NCBI RefSeq assembly: GCF_965205175.1
Contig: NZ_OZ242038.1
Coordinates: forward strand, 806,001-870,000
DNA from: Poriferisodalis sp965205175
GTDB lineage: Bacteria; Actinomycetota; Acidimicrobiia; Acidimicrobiales; Poriferisodalaceae
Reading direction: 5' to 3'
DNA: 64,000 nucleotides
The notes beneath the pieces are model-generated. The model did no database searches and was not told where the DNA came from. It worked only from the letters and a program-made list of their open reading frames with translations. Numbering within the stretch: the stretch's first letter is position 1; each line of letters begins with the position of its first letter. The position numbers were made by a program, and so were the translations under genes. Of the stretch, positions 25,280-34,700 are shown piece by piece.

Positions 25280-25830
25280 TGGCAGGCGCCCAAGCGGCCG
25301 CCGAAACCGCCGCGCCCGGTGCCGACGCGACGTCGGCAGCCGATGCCGCGCCCGGGTCCGCCACCATGTTCGGCGTGCTGTGCATCGACGAGCGCGGCCA
25401 ACGGGTGCTGCATCCCCCTCGGGACCGCTACCTCGACGTGATCGACATGGCCGCAGCCGACGGCTTCGAGCTGTGCGTGGACGTGTGCGCCGTCGACGGG
25501 CTCACGAATCGCAGCCGCGTCCTGCCGCCCGGCATCGAGCCGGAGCGTTTCGAAGTCGTGGTGAATCTGCTGGACCTTCGAGGTCGCCGCCGTTTGCGTC
25601 TCCGCGTCCAAGTGCCTGCCGATGATCCGCAGCTGCCGTCCATCGTCGATCGCTACCCAGGCGCAGAGGCGCCCGAGCGCGAAGTAGCAGACCTGTTCGG
25701 CATCTCCTTCGGCGGTCATCCCGATCCCAGCCGCATCCTCATGCCGCCGGACTGGGATGGGCACCCGCTGCGCAAGGACTACGACATCGGTGCCATCCCG
25801 GTCCAGTTCAAGGCCATCGACGGCCGATGA
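25279..25830 (+). CDS. nuoC: NADH-quinone oxidoreductase subunit C
   Basis: A 183-residue 30-kDa subunit of the peripheral arm. The signature is in the second half: YPGAEAPEREVADLFGISFGGHPD, then ILMPPDWDGHPLRKDY. The first 30 residues are an Ala-rich tail. It is coupled to nuoB and nuoD by overlapping stop/start codons. C and D are separate genes here, unlike the fused enterobacterial form. Confidence 0.95.
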
Positions 25831-27143
25831 GCGCTACGGCCACCGCAACTGCGCGCCGACCATCCGATGCCGTGCTGCGCATCAGCGAAGCGGCCGCGCT
25901 GAGCGCCGCATCGGCCGTCGAACTCGCGGCCGACACGACCGCCGACGCAGCACAGCCAGCCAGTACGGCGGTGTCCGATGGTGGGCCGATGCTCATCAAC
26001 ATGGGCCCGCAGCACCCTTCCACTCATGGCGTGCTGCGCATCGCGATGGAGTTGCAGGGCGAGACCGTGCTGCGGTCCAAGCCCGTCATCGGCTACTTGC
26101 ACACCGGGATGGAGAAGACTGCCGAGGACCTCACCTTCGTGCAGGGCCCGACGAACGTCACCCGTATGGACTACGCGGCACCGTTGTTCAACGAGCTGGT
26201 GTTCTGCCTTGCGGTCGAGGATCTGCTGGGCGCTGAGATACCGCCGCGAGCCACGTGGATCCGCATGCTGATGTGCGAGCTGAACCGCATGAGCTCGCAC
26301 CTGCTGTTCCTGGCGACGAATGGCATGGACCTCGGCGCGGTCGGGATGATGCTCTACGGCTGGCGTGAGCGAGAGGAGATACTTCGCTTCTTCGAGAGCG
26401 TCACCGGTCTGCGGATGAACCACAACTACATCCGTCCCGGCGGTGTCGCAGCCGACCTGCCCGACGGCTGGCAGGACGACGTGGAGCGCATCTTGGCGGT
26501 GCTGCCCAGCAGGCTTGCCGAATTCGACACGCTGATGACCGGTCAGCCGATCTGGCGCGACCGCACCCAAGGCGTCGGCGTCATCACCGCGGATGAGGCC
26601 GTCTCGATGTCAGCCACCGGACCGTTGCTGCGCAGCACCGGCGAAGCGTGGGATCTGCGCCGCACCATGCCGTACCTGGCTTACGACGAGGTTGACTTCG
26701 ACGTGGTGGTCGGCGCATTCGGCGACACCTTCGACCGCTACGCCATCCGCCTGCAGGAGATCGCCGAGTCCATGCGCATCGTGGAGCAGTGCTTGGACAA
26801 GATGCCCCAAGGTCCCTACCGCACCGACGACCGCAAGGTCACGCCGCCCCCGCGGGCCCGCATCGACGAATCCATGGAAGCGCTGATCCACCACTTCAAG
26901 ATCTTCACCGAGGGCTTCCGGGTGCCGGCCGGCGAGACGTATGTGGCGGTCGAGTCGCCGCGCGGCGAGCTGGGCTGCTACTTGGTGTCCGACGGCGGAC
27001 CCAAGCCACAGCGGGTACACATCCGCGCGCCTTCGTTCGCGAACCTGCAGAGCCTCCCGCACCTCATGTACGGCGGCCTGCTGGCCGATGCCGTAGCCGT
27101 CATCTCCTCCATCGACCCGATCATGGGCGAAGTAGACCGATGA
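25827..27143 (+). CDS. nuoD: NADH-quinone oxidoreductase subunit D
   Basis: The 49-kDa subunit (438 residues) that forms the quinone pocket with NuoB. The quinone-site histidine and tyrosine lie in NMGPQHPSTHGVLR and VIGYLHTGMEKTAE. Further family blocks are ELNRMSSHLLFL and, at the end, SIDPIMGEVDR. About 50 N-terminal residues are an Ala-rich extension. Its sequence is of the usual actinobacterial NADH-linked type, unlike the second copy at 41865. Confidence 0.96.
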   Translation: MSATATATARRPSDAVLRISEAAALSAASAVELAADTTADAAQPASTAVSDGGPMLINMGPQHPSTHGVLRIAMELQGETVLRSKPVIGYLHTGMEKTAEDLTFVQGPTNVTRMDYAAPLFNELVFCLAVEDLLGAEIPPRATWIRMLMCELNRMSSHLLFLATNGMDLGAVGMMLYGWREREEILRFFESVTGLRMNHNYIRPGGVAADLPDGWQDDVERILAVLPSRLAEFDTLMTGQPIWRDRTQGVGVITADEAVSMSATGPLLRSTGEAWDLRRTMPYLAYDEVDFDVVVGAFGDTFDRYAIRLQEIAESMRIVEQCLDKMPQGPYRTDDRKVTPPPRARIDESMEALIHHFKIFTEGFRVPAGETYVAVESPRGELGCYLVSDGGPKPQRVHIRAPSFANLQSLPHLMYGGLLADAVAVISSIDPIMGEVDR

Positions 27144-27796
27144 CGAGCTTCTTCACCGACGACAACCTCTCGCTGGCGCACCAGATCATCGACCGCTACC
27201 CGCGGCGCCGCTCAGCCATGATCCCGCTCCTGCACCTCGCGCAAGCCCAAGCCGGCTGGGTGTCTCCCGAAGCGATGGCAGAGATAGCGGCGCTGGTCGG
27301 CACGACACCGGCGCAGGTGCTCGGCACCTGCTCGTTCTATGAGATGTTCAAGCGAGAACCGGTCGGCAAGTATCTCGTGAACATCTGCACCACGATGTCG
27401 TGTGCGCTCGCGGGTGCAGTCGAGCTGGCTGCCCATGCCGAGGAGCGCTTGGGCGTCCGCGTCGGTGGCACCACCGCGGACGGCTTGTTCACGCTGGCTG
27501 CTGCGGAGTGCCAGGCGGCGTGTACCGAGGCGCCGTGCCTGCAGGTGAACTACCGATACCGCTATCGGGTGGACGCCGCTGCCTTCGATGAACTGGTCGA
27601 CGGTCTGGCTGCGGGCGCCCTCGACGAGGAAATCCCCCCCCACGGCGTGGTCGCCCGCGTGCGGCAGCGCATTCCGGCAGATCGGGCCGTGGGCGCGATT
27701 GCGCCCGAACAGGTCGAAGCAGCGCCGGCTTGGCTGGCGGCGCCTTCGGTCGGCCGGTCCGCTGGCGACCCGTCCGACACAGGCGCAGCGGGCTGA
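27140..27796 (+). CDS. nuoE: NADH-quinone oxidoreductase subunit E
   Basis: The thioredoxin-like [2Fe-2S] subunit (cluster N1a) of the NADH module, 218 residues. Ligands follow the C-x4-C and C-x3-C pattern: ICTTMSCALAG and AECQAACTEAP. The N-terminal RYPRRRSAMIPLLHLAQAQAGWVS helix is typical. The C-terminus has an extra tail of about 55 residues. It is missing from the second operon. Confidence 0.95.
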   Translation: MTSFFTDDNLSLAHQIIDRYPRRRSAMIPLLHLAQAQAGWVSPEAMAEIAALVGTTPAQVLGTCSFYEMFKREPVGKYLVNICTTMSCALAGAVELAAHAEERLGVRVGGTTADGLFTLAAAECQAACTEAPCLQVNYRYRYRVDAAAFDELVDGLAAGALDEEIPPHGVVARVRQRIPADRAVGAIAPEQVEAAPAWLAAPSVGRSAGDPSDTGAAG

Positions 27797-29274
27797 TGGC
27801 GTCGTACACGATTCCGCATGCAGTCGGATTCGTCGCGAACGATGCGCCGCGCATCGTGTCCTCGCGCTTCGACCATCCCGACAGCTACACGCTCGAGCGT
27901 TATCTGGCCACGGGCGGCTATGAAGGCGTGCGAGCCGCGCTGGCTCGCACGCCGGTGGAGGTACACAGCGAAGTACGCGAGGCCGCCTTGCTCGGACGAG
28001 GCGGTGCCGGCTTCCCAGCAGGGGTCAAGTGGGGCTTCTGCCCGCCGGACGTGTGGCCTCGCTACCTGGTGGTCAACGGCGACGAGTCCGAGCCGGGCAC
28101 CTACAAGGACCGCCTGCTGATGGAGCTGGACCCGCATCAGCTCATCGAGGGCTGCCTCATCGCCTGCTATGCCGTCGGCCTGTCGCAGTGCTTCTTCTAC
28201 ATCCGCGGCGAGATGGCGCTGGCGCAAGAACGTGTGACCCAGGCACTGAACGAGGCGTACGAGGCCGGCTGGGTGGGTCGCAACATCTGCGGCACCGACT
28301 TCTCGGTGGATATCATCGTGCATTGCGGCGCGGGCGCGTATGTGGTCGGCGAGGAGACAGCGCTCATCGAGAGCCTGGAAGGCAACCGCGGCATGCCGCG
28401 TCTCAAGCCGCCGTACTTTCCCGCCGCCATCGGGCTGTACGGCCGGCCCACCATCGTGAACAACGTCGAGACACTGGCCAACCTGCCGTGGATCCTGCGC
28501 CACGGAGCTGCAGCCTTCACGGCGATCGGCACACCCTCATCGCCCGGCACGCGCATGGTGGCCGTGAGCGGGCATGTCCAGCGGCCCGGCGTGTTCGAGA
28601 TCGTCAACGGCACGACGACCTTTCGGGATCTGATCTACGGTGCCGACTACTGCGGTGGACTGCGTCCGGGCCGGGAGTTGAAGGCATTCGTTCCCGGCGG
28701 CGGCTCAGCACCGTGGTTCACACCGGCACAGCTGGACCTGCCGTTCGAGGCGTCCGAGGTGGGCCCGCAGGGGTCGATGCTGGGATCGGGGGCGGTGATG
28801 GTGATGGACGACACCACCGACATCCCGGCAGCAGCGCTCACGCTGACGAAGTTCTACGCCCACGAGTCATGCGGCAAGTGCGTACCGTGCCGCGAAGGCG
28901 CCACATGGCTGGAGCGGGTGCTGCGACGGGTCTGCGACGGCACCGGCACACCGCGTGACCTGGAGTTGTTGATGGACGTTGGCGCTTCGATCTGCCCCGG
29001 TGACTTCCCGCACGCTGCGGTGCCCGAGCGAGGTCTCGAGCCCAAGCCCTTCCCGTACCAGATGACCACCATCTGCTTCGTGGGGCCGTCTGCGTTTGCC
29101 CCGGTGCACTCTGCGATGACACTGTTCGGCGATGAATTCGAGGCTCGCGTGGCGCCCAATGCTCATCTCGACGGGACTCATCTCGACGGGGGCCATCGCG
29201 ACGAGGGTCAGCCCAGCGAATCAGCCGGCTTGCTGCGAGCAGGCCAAGTCACGGACGTGACTATCCGTGTCTGA
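27796..29274 (+). CDS. nuoF: NADH-quinone oxidoreductase subunit F
   Basis: The NADH- and FMN-binding subunit, 492 residues. GRGGAGFPAGVKWGF is the NADH/FMN glycine loop, ICGTDFSVDIIVHCGAGAYVVGEETALIES the flavin-site block, and ESCGKCVPCREG plus a later cysteine (TTICFVGPSA) bind cluster N3. A His/Asp-rich tail of about 35 residues ends the protein. ATG at 27796 overlaps the nuoE stop. No second copy exists in the window, so only the first complex can use NADH through it. Confidence 0.96.
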   Translation: MASYTIPHAVGFVANDAPRIVSSRFDHPDSYTLERYLATGGYEGVRAALARTPVEVHSEVREAALLGRGGAGFPAGVKWGFCPPDVWPRYLVVNGDESEPGTYKDRLLMELDPHQLIEGCLIACYAVGLSQCFFYIRGEMALAQERVTQALNEAYEAGWVGRNICGTDFSVDIIVHCGAGAYVVGEETALIESLEGNRGMPRLKPPYFPAAIGLYGRPTIVNNVETLANLPWILRHGAAAFTAIGTPSSPGTRMVAVSGHVQRPGVFEIVNGTTTFRDLIYGADYCGGLRPGRELKAFVPGGGSAPWFTPAQLDLPFEASEVGPQGSMLGSGAVMVMDDTTDIPAAALTLTKFYAHESCGKCVPCREGATWLERVLRRVCDGTGTPRDLELLMDVGASICPGDFPHAAVPERGLEPKPFPYQMTTICFVGPSAFAPVHSAMTLFGDEFEARVAPNAHLDGTHLDGGHRDEGQPSESAGLLRAGQVTDVTIRV

Positions 29275-29279
29275 GGCCG

Positions 29280-31796
29280 ATGTCTGAGGCGGCTGCTGTG
29301 GCAGCGGCGCCGAGCACCGTCGAGGTGACCATCGACGGAATTGCCGTCGAAGCGCAGCCGGGCGAACTCGTCATTGCGGCCGCCGACCGGGCGGGCGTCC
29401 ACATTCCGCGGTTCTGCTACCACGAACGCATGAGCCCAGTGGGCATGTGCCGCATGTGCCTCGTCGAGATCGACACCGGACGCGGCCCGCAGCTGCAGCC
29501 CTCGTGCATGGTGCCTGTAGCGCCGCAGATGGCGGTGGACACCACCAGCACCCGCACACAGCGGGCGCAAGAAGGCGTGCTCGAGCTGCTGCTCATCAAC
29601 CATCCGCTGGACTGCCCGGTCTGCGACAAGGGCGGCGAGTGCCCGTTGCAGGACCAGACCATGGCCTACGGACCGGGCGAATCCAGATTCTCCGAGGAGA
29701 AGCGGCACTTCCGCAAGCCGATCCCCATCTCGGAACTGGTGGACCTCGACCGGGAACGCTGCATCCTGTGCGACCGCTGCACTCGCTTTGCGGACGAGGT
29801 GGCGGGCGATCCGCTCATTGACTTCGTCGAACGCGGCAACGAAACTCAGGTGCTGACGTTTCCCGGCGAACCGTTCTCTTCGTACTTCTCGGGCAATACG
29901 GTGCAGATCTGTCCCGTCGGCGCGCTCACCGCGTCGCCGTATCGCTTCAAGGCGCGGCCATGGGACCTCGAGAGCACCGAGTCGACCTGCACGACCTGCG
30001 CGGTGGGCTGCCGCGTGGCGGTGCAGTCGTCCCGCAACGAGGTAGTGCGCTGCTTGGGGGTGGACATCGACCCGGTCAATCACGGCTGGCTGTGCGACAA
30101 GGGCCGGTTCGCCTTCGGCTCGCTGGCCAGCCCCGACCGGGTGACCACACCGCTGCGAGCGACCGCATCGCCCGCGTCCGACCTGCCCCGGCCCGATGTG
30201 CCTTGGTCCGACTTGGCAGCCGCCGAGCCGCAGCGCCGCTTGGTGCCGACCGACTGGGCCGGTGCCCTCGCTGCCGTGGCGAGTGCCGTGTCCGCCGCGC
30301 GACCTGGTGCTGTCGCCGTGCTGGGAGGCGCGCGGGGCACCAACGAAGACGCCTACGCCTGGTCGAAGCTGGCGCGCACGGTGCTGCACACCGATCACGT
30401 GGACGCGCAGCTCGGCGACGGACTGCCGCCCGAACTCGTCGTGGGCCTCCCGGCTGCGACGATCGACGAAGCCTGTGCTGCCGAGGTGACACTGCTGGTC
30501 TGCGGAGACCTGCGCGAGGAGCTGCCGGTCCTGCATCTGAGGCTTCGCGGGGCAGCCCAAGCAGGCACGACGCGTCTGATCGAGATCACTCCCACGGCAA
30601 CGGGCTTGACCCGCGACGCCAACCGCAGCGTGCGGTGCAGCGGCGGCGAGACGGCAGCTGTGCTGCGGGAGCTGCTCGACGCCGACGACGCCTTGTCGAG
30701 CGAGCTGGCATCTGCATCGGTGGTCGTGGTGCTGGGCCGTTCCTCGGTGGCCGAGTCCGCCCAAGCGACGGCCGAGACTGCATCGGTCATCAGGTCCCGC
30801 ATCCCGCACGCCCGCTTCCTCGTGGCAGCGCGCCGAGGCAACGTGCGCGGCGCGCTGGACATGGGTCTGGCGCCCGGGCTGCTTCCCGGTCGGGCGCTGA
30901 GCGCGGATCCGCCTCCGGCGCTGTCGGCGGCATGGGGCGACGTGCGCGACCGACGCGGCTACGACGCAACGGAGATCCTGACCGCAGCCGCCTCCGGCGA
31001 CATCGACCTGCTCGTGCTGATCGGCGCCGATCCGCTCACCGATTTCCCCGACAGCAGGTTGGCTCGCCTCGGCTTGGCGGGGGCCGGCACCGTGGTGGCA
31101 CTGGACTCGTTCGTGAGCGCCTCAGCCGCCGAGGCCGACATCGTGCTGCCGGCGGCGACCTTCGCCGAGAAGTCCGGCACCACCACCAACCTCGAAGGAC
31201 GCGTCTTCGCGCTCAGTGCATCGGTCACCGCACCGGGCTCGGCCCGGCCGGACTGGATGGTTGCAGCCGAGCTGGCCCAGCTCTGCGGCGGCGACCTCGG
31301 CTTTGTCTCCGTCGACGACATCACCGCGGAGATTGCCCAAGTGTGCGCGACGCACGCAGCAGCGACTGGACCCGAGCTTGCCGCAGACGGCGTGATGGCA
31401 TCCGGAGCGGCCTTCGAGCCGGAGCTGCCGGCTGAACAGGTCGCTCCGGCGCGAGACGCCTACGGCTTTCGGCTGATCTGCGGTCGCAAGCTGTACGACG
31501 GTGGCGCGACGGTCGCACGGACGCCATGGCTGGCGCCGCTCTCGGCCGACGCGGTGATGCGCGTGCATCCGGCGGACCTCGAACGGGTCGGAGTCCAGGC
31601 GGGCACCGAGGTCGAGGTTCACTCCGAGCGCGGCGCGTTGCGCCTGCCGATCGTGCCTGACGACGGCGTCGCCCGCGGCAACGTCGCGGTGTCGTTCCCT
31701 TCGCCGCACCTCGACGTCGGCGCCTTGATCGACGCGTCTGCGCGGGTCACCAACGTGCGCATCGAGACCCGCAGCGACCGCGGCGCGCCGCGATGA
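29280..31796 (+). CDS. nuoG: NADH-quinone oxidoreductase subunit G
   Basis: The large iron-sulfur subunit of the NADH module, 838 residues. In order: a [2Fe-2S] domain (RFCYHERMSPVGMCRMC), the H-x3-C-type N5 region (LLLINHPLDCPVCDKGGECPLQD), N4 (CILCDRCTRF), and an N7-type site (CTTCAVGC with WLCDKGRF). A molybdopterin-oxidoreductase-like domain without cofactor follows, and a C-terminal beta-barrel like that of formate dehydrogenases. It starts five bases after nuoF; the stop overlaps nuoH. Confidence 0.95.
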   Translation: MSEAAAVAAAPSTVEVTIDGIAVEAQPGELVIAAADRAGVHIPRFCYHERMSPVGMCRMCLVEIDTGRGPQLQPSCMVPVAPQMAVDTTSTRTQRAQEGVLELLLINHPLDCPVCDKGGECPLQDQTMAYGPGESRFSEEKRHFRKPIPISELVDLDRERCILCDRCTRFADEVAGDPLIDFVERGNETQVLTFPGEPFSSYFSGNTVQICPVGALTASPYRFKARPWDLESTESTCTTCAVGCRVAVQSSRNEVVRCLGVDIDPVNHGWLCDKGRFAFGSLASPDRVTTPLRATASPASDLPRPDVPWSDLAAAEPQRRLVPTDWAGALAAVASAVSAARPGAVAVLGGARGTNEDAYAWSKLARTVLHTDHVDAQLGDGLPPELVVGLPAATIDEACAAEVTLLVCGDLREELPVLHLRLRGAAQAGTTRLIEITPTATGLTRDANRSVRCSGGETAAVLRELLDADDALSSELASASVVVVLGRSSVAESAQATAETASVIRSRIPHARFLVAARRGNVRGALDMGLAPGLLPGRALSADPPPALSAAWGDVRDRRGYDATEILTAAASGDIDLLVLIGADPLTDFPDSRLARLGLAGAGTVVALDSFVSASAAEADIVLPAATFAEKSGTTTNLEGRVFALSASVTAPGSARPDWMVAAELAQLCGGDLGFVSVDDITAEIAQVCATHAAATGPELAADGVMASGAAFEPELPAEQVAPARDAYGFRLICGRKLYDGGATVARTPWLAPLSADAVMRVHPADLERVGVQAGTEVEVHSERGALRLPIVPDDGVARGNVAVSFPSPHLDVGALIDASARVTNVRIETRSDRGAPR

Positions 31797-32995
31797 CCGG
31801 GGACCCGCTCTTTGCCGACGGCGTCGACTGGGGTGATGTCGGGATCGTGTGCATCAAGGTCGCGGTGGCCTTCGCCGCGCTGCTGGTGGCCACGATGTTC
31901 ATGATCTGGTTCGAGCGCAAGCTGATCTCCGACATGCAGCACCGCATCGGCCCCAACGTCGCCGGTCCGTGGGGGCTGTTGCAGGCGTTCGCGGACGGCG
32001 TCAAGTTCTTCTTCAAAGAGGATCTCCGCCCAGCCAACGCGGACCCGTTGGTCTTCCGCCTGGCGCCGTACATCTCGGCGGTGACAGCATTCGTCGCGTT
32101 CGCGATCGTGCCGGTCGGCGGAGTCTTCACCGATGTTGCGGGATACGGAAGCGGGGTCCGCACCGGAACCGTCACGCTCTTCGGCAAGGAGACGATCCTG
32201 CAAGTGGCCGATCCGCCGGTGGGCATCCTGCTGCTGCTCGCCATGTCGTCGGTCGCCGTCTACGGCGTCATGCTGGCGGGCTGGTCGTCGGGCTCGAAGT
32301 ACCCCCTGATCGGATCGGTGCGGGCCTCGGCGCAGGCCATCTCCTATGAAGCGGCTCTGGGGATGTCGGTGGTAGCGGTGGTGATCGTGGCGGGATCGCT
32401 CTCGACCCAGCGCATCGTGGCGCTGCAAGCCGGCGGCGTGAACACGTGGTTCTGGCTCGCCACCGGCATCGTGCCGTTCTTCGTCTTTCTGATCGCGGTG
32501 ACCGCCGAGCTGAACCGCCCGCCGTTCGATCTGGTCGAAGCCGAACAAGAGCTTGTCGGCGGATTCCACACCGAGTACTCGTCGATCCGGTTCGCGCTGT
32601 TCTTCTTGGCCGAGTTCATGAACGTCATCACCATGTCGGCGATCATGGTGACGCTGTTCTTCGGTGGGCCCGCCGGGCCGGTCTTCTTCGGCTGGACGTG
32701 GCTGTGGCCCACCGTGTGGTTCTTGGGCAAGGTGCTGGTGTTCCTGTTCGTGTTCGTGTGGCTGCGGGCGACGCTGCCGAGGCTGCGGTATGACCAGCTG
32801 ATGTCCTTGGGCTGGAAGGTGCTGATTCCGCTGATGCTGTTCTGGATCATGCTGCTGGGCCTGATCCGGCTGCCCATACTCGACGGCTGGAGTCGTGCCT
32901 GGATCGTTGCGGGAGGCGCGGCGGGCGGCGCCGTCGGCTGGGCACTGCTGTCGGCAGCGCTGCGGGCCGCTAAGCGAAGGGTGGGTGTTGGCTGA
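31793..32995 (+). CDS. nuoH: NADH-quinone oxidoreductase subunit H
   Basis: The membrane subunit that forms the quinone tunnel and the start of the proton path, 400 residues. Conserved charged motifs are present: FERKLISDMQHRIGPNVAGP, DGVKFFFKEDL, and the acidic loop VEAEQELVGGFHTEYSS. The C-terminal 40 residues are an extra hydrophobic span. These acidic residues are partly missing in the second copy at 43049. Confidence 0.96.
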   Translation: MTGDPLFADGVDWGDVGIVCIKVAVAFAALLVATMFMIWFERKLISDMQHRIGPNVAGPWGLLQAFADGVKFFFKEDLRPANADPLVFRLAPYISAVTAFVAFAIVPVGGVFTDVAGYGSGVRTGTVTLFGKETILQVADPPVGILLLLAMSSVAVYGVMLAGWSSGSKYPLIGSVRASAQAISYEAALGMSVVAVVIVAGSLSTQRIVALQAGGVNTWFWLATGIVPFFVFLIAVTAELNRPPFDLVEAEQELVGGFHTEYSSIRFALFFLAEFMNVITMSAIMVTLFFGGPAGPVFFGWTWLWPTVWFLGKVLVFLFVFVWLRATLPRLRYDQLMSLGWKVLIPLMLFWIMLLGLIRLPILDGWSRAWIVAGGAAGGAVGWALLSAALRAAKRRVGVG

Positions 32996-33654
32996 TGGGC
33001 TACCTCGACGGCTTCAAGGTGACGTTCGGCAAGCTCTTCGGCGAGCGGGTCACCACGGAGTACCCGCAGCACAAGCGACCCAAGCCGCCGCGATTCCACG
33101 GGCGACACGTGCTCAACCGCTATCCCGACGGAATAGAGAAGTGCATCGGATGCGAGCTGTGCGCCGGGGTGTGCCCGGCCCGATGCATCTACGTCCGTGG
33201 GGCAGACAACCCGCCCGACAGCCCGGTGTCGCCGGGCGAGCGCTACGGGTACGTCTATGAGATCAACTACCTCCGCTGCATTCACTGCGACCTGTGCGTG
33301 GAGGCGTGCCCGACCGAAGCCATCACCGAGACGAAGGTCTTCGAGTTCAGCTTTCCGACCCGCCGCGATGCCATCTACACCAAGGACGAGCTGCTGACCG
33401 ATGACGACGGACGACCCCGGCGCCAGCCGTGGGAGCTGTGGCACGACGGCGACGACGAGCACACCTCCGGCTGGATGAGAGCCACAGCTCCCTCAGGCCA
33501 GCCCGGCTACGAGGGCCGCGTGGGCTGGAGCGGCGAGCTGGGCTACGGCGTGCGCGCTCCCGAACAAGGCCAGCACGCCGACTACGGCGCTGGAGACGAT
33601 GCTGCTGACGACGATGCTGCTGCCGGCACCGGTGATGCAGGGCACCGCGACTGA
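32995..33654 (+). CDS. nuoI: NADH-quinone oxidoreductase subunit I
   Basis: The 2x[4Fe-4S] subunit (clusters N6a, N6b), 219 residues. The sites are CIGCELCAGVCPARC and CIHCDLCVEACPTEA. The start MGYLDGFKVTFGKLFGERVTTEYPQ is typical. The last 70 residues form an Asp/Ala-rich tail. The ATG overlaps the nuoH stop. A five-codon frame follows and leads to nuoJ. Confidence 0.95.
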   Translation: MGYLDGFKVTFGKLFGERVTTEYPQHKRPKPPRFHGRHVLNRYPDGIEKCIGCELCAGVCPARCIYVRGADNPPDSPVSPGERYGYVYEINYLRCIHCDLCVEACPTEAITETKVFEFSFPTRRDAIYTKDELLTDDDGRPRRQPWELWHDGDDEHTSGWMRATAPSGQPGYEGRVGWSGELGYGVRAPEQGQHADYGAGDDAADDDAAAGTGDAGHRD

Positions 33655-33671
33655 TGGCGGTGTACCGATGA
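33654..33671 (+). promoter_or_regulatory. Five-codon relay frame between nuoI and nuoJ
   Basis: ATG at 33654 overlaps the nuoI stop (TGATG), reads M-A-V-Y-R, and its stop TGA at 33669-33671 overlaps the nuoJ ATG at 33668 (ATGA). It bridges the only place in this part of the operon where the two genes would otherwise not touch, so it may pass ribosomes from nuoI to nuoJ. Confidence 0.4.
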
Positions 33672-34372
33672 TCGAAGTCGTGGTGTTCGCCGTTGCCGGC
33701 GCAGCTTGCCTCCTCGGCGCAGTCGGTGTGGTGCTGCTGCGCAACCCCGTGCATGCGGCGCTCATGCTGGTGATGACGCTGTTCGGCATTGCGGTGTTGT
33801 TCGTGGCGCAGCAGGCGCACTTCGTCGCAGCCGTGCAGGTCATCGTCTACGCCGGCGCCATCGTGGTGCTGTTCTTGTTCGTCATCATGCTGCTGGGCGT
33901 GGATCGGGCCTCCGAGCTGTCGCTGGGCGCCCTGCCTGCCCAGCGCTGGACAGCGGCGACGTTCGGTCTCGGCGGCGCCGCTGTGGTGATCTGGCTGGTC
34001 ACGGCGGTCGAGCGGATCTTCGGGGGCTTGGCGTCGTACTGCGCCGAAGAAGCAGATGCTCTGGCTTCGGCGCAGGCCACTGCGGGCTACCTCGCGAGGC
34101 GTGCCAGCTCGGTGTGCCGCTCCGCGCCGGAGGTCACCGCCCTTGGCGGCGATGCAGGCACAGCCGCGTCGAGCTATCTCACCACGGTCAACGACATCGC
34201 CCGTTCGCTGTTCTCCGACTACGTGTACGCGTTCGAGCTGACCTCGCTGCTGCTCATCGTGGCCGTCATCGCCACAGTCATGCTCTCTCGCCAACGCGCA
34301 GATGCGCAGGGCAGCTACGCCGCACTGAGCTCGGCCGAGCCCGCCGCGCCGCCGGCCGAGGAGCGCCGATGA
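33668..34372 (+). CDS. nuoJ: NADH-quinone oxidoreductase subunit J
   Basis: A 234-residue membrane subunit. The N-terminal GAVGVVLLRNPVHAALMLVMTLFGIAVLFV and the third-helix block AAVQVIVYAGAIVVLFLFVIMLLG are the family signature. An insert of about 80 residues between the third and last helices is long. The ATG at 33668 is chosen; frames upstream of it lie inside nuoI. Confidence 0.93.
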   Translation: MIEVVVFAVAGAACLLGAVGVVLLRNPVHAALMLVMTLFGIAVLFVAQQAHFVAAVQVIVYAGAIVVLFLFVIMLLGVDRASELSLGALPAQRWTAATFGLGGAAVVIWLVTAVERIFGGLASYCAEEADALASAQATAGYLARRASSVCRSAPEVTALGGDAGTAASSYLTTVNDIARSLFSDYVYAFELTSLLLIVAVIATVMLSRQRADAQGSYAALSSAEPAAPPAEERR

Positions 34373-34683
34373 GCGGCCTCGAAGTGACGACCGGCTGGTA
34401 CCTGACGCTGGGGGCCGCGCTGTTTCTCATCGGCGGCACGGGACTGCTGCTGCGGCGCAATCCGCTGATCATGCTCATGTGCGTGGAGCTGATGCTCAAC
34501 GGCGTCAATCTCAGCTTCATTGCCTTCGCCGATCGCTTCGGCGACGTCGACGGCCACACGGTGGTGCTGTTCGTGCTGGTCGTCGCAGCCGCTGAGGTGG
34601 TGGTAGGCCTCGGGCTGGTGGTGGCGGTGCTGAGGGCCTCGCCCCGTGACACAGCGGACGATCTGTCGGCCCTCAAGGGCTGA
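34369..34683 (+). CDS. nuoK: NADH-quinone oxidoreductase subunit K
   Basis: A 104-residue, three-helix antiporter-like subunit. Conserved glutamates are in LIMLMCVELMLNGVNLSF and in the last helix VVAAAEVVVGLGLVVAV. The ATG overlaps the nuoJ stop (ATGA). The length is standard. Confidence 0.95.
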   Translation: MSGLEVTTGWYLTLGAALFLIGGTGLLLRRNPLIMLMCVELMLNGVNLSFIAFADRFGDVDGHTVVLFVLVVAAAEVVVGLGLVVAVLRASPRDTADDLSALKG

Positions 34684-34700
34684 GACCGGGGACGGAGGCG

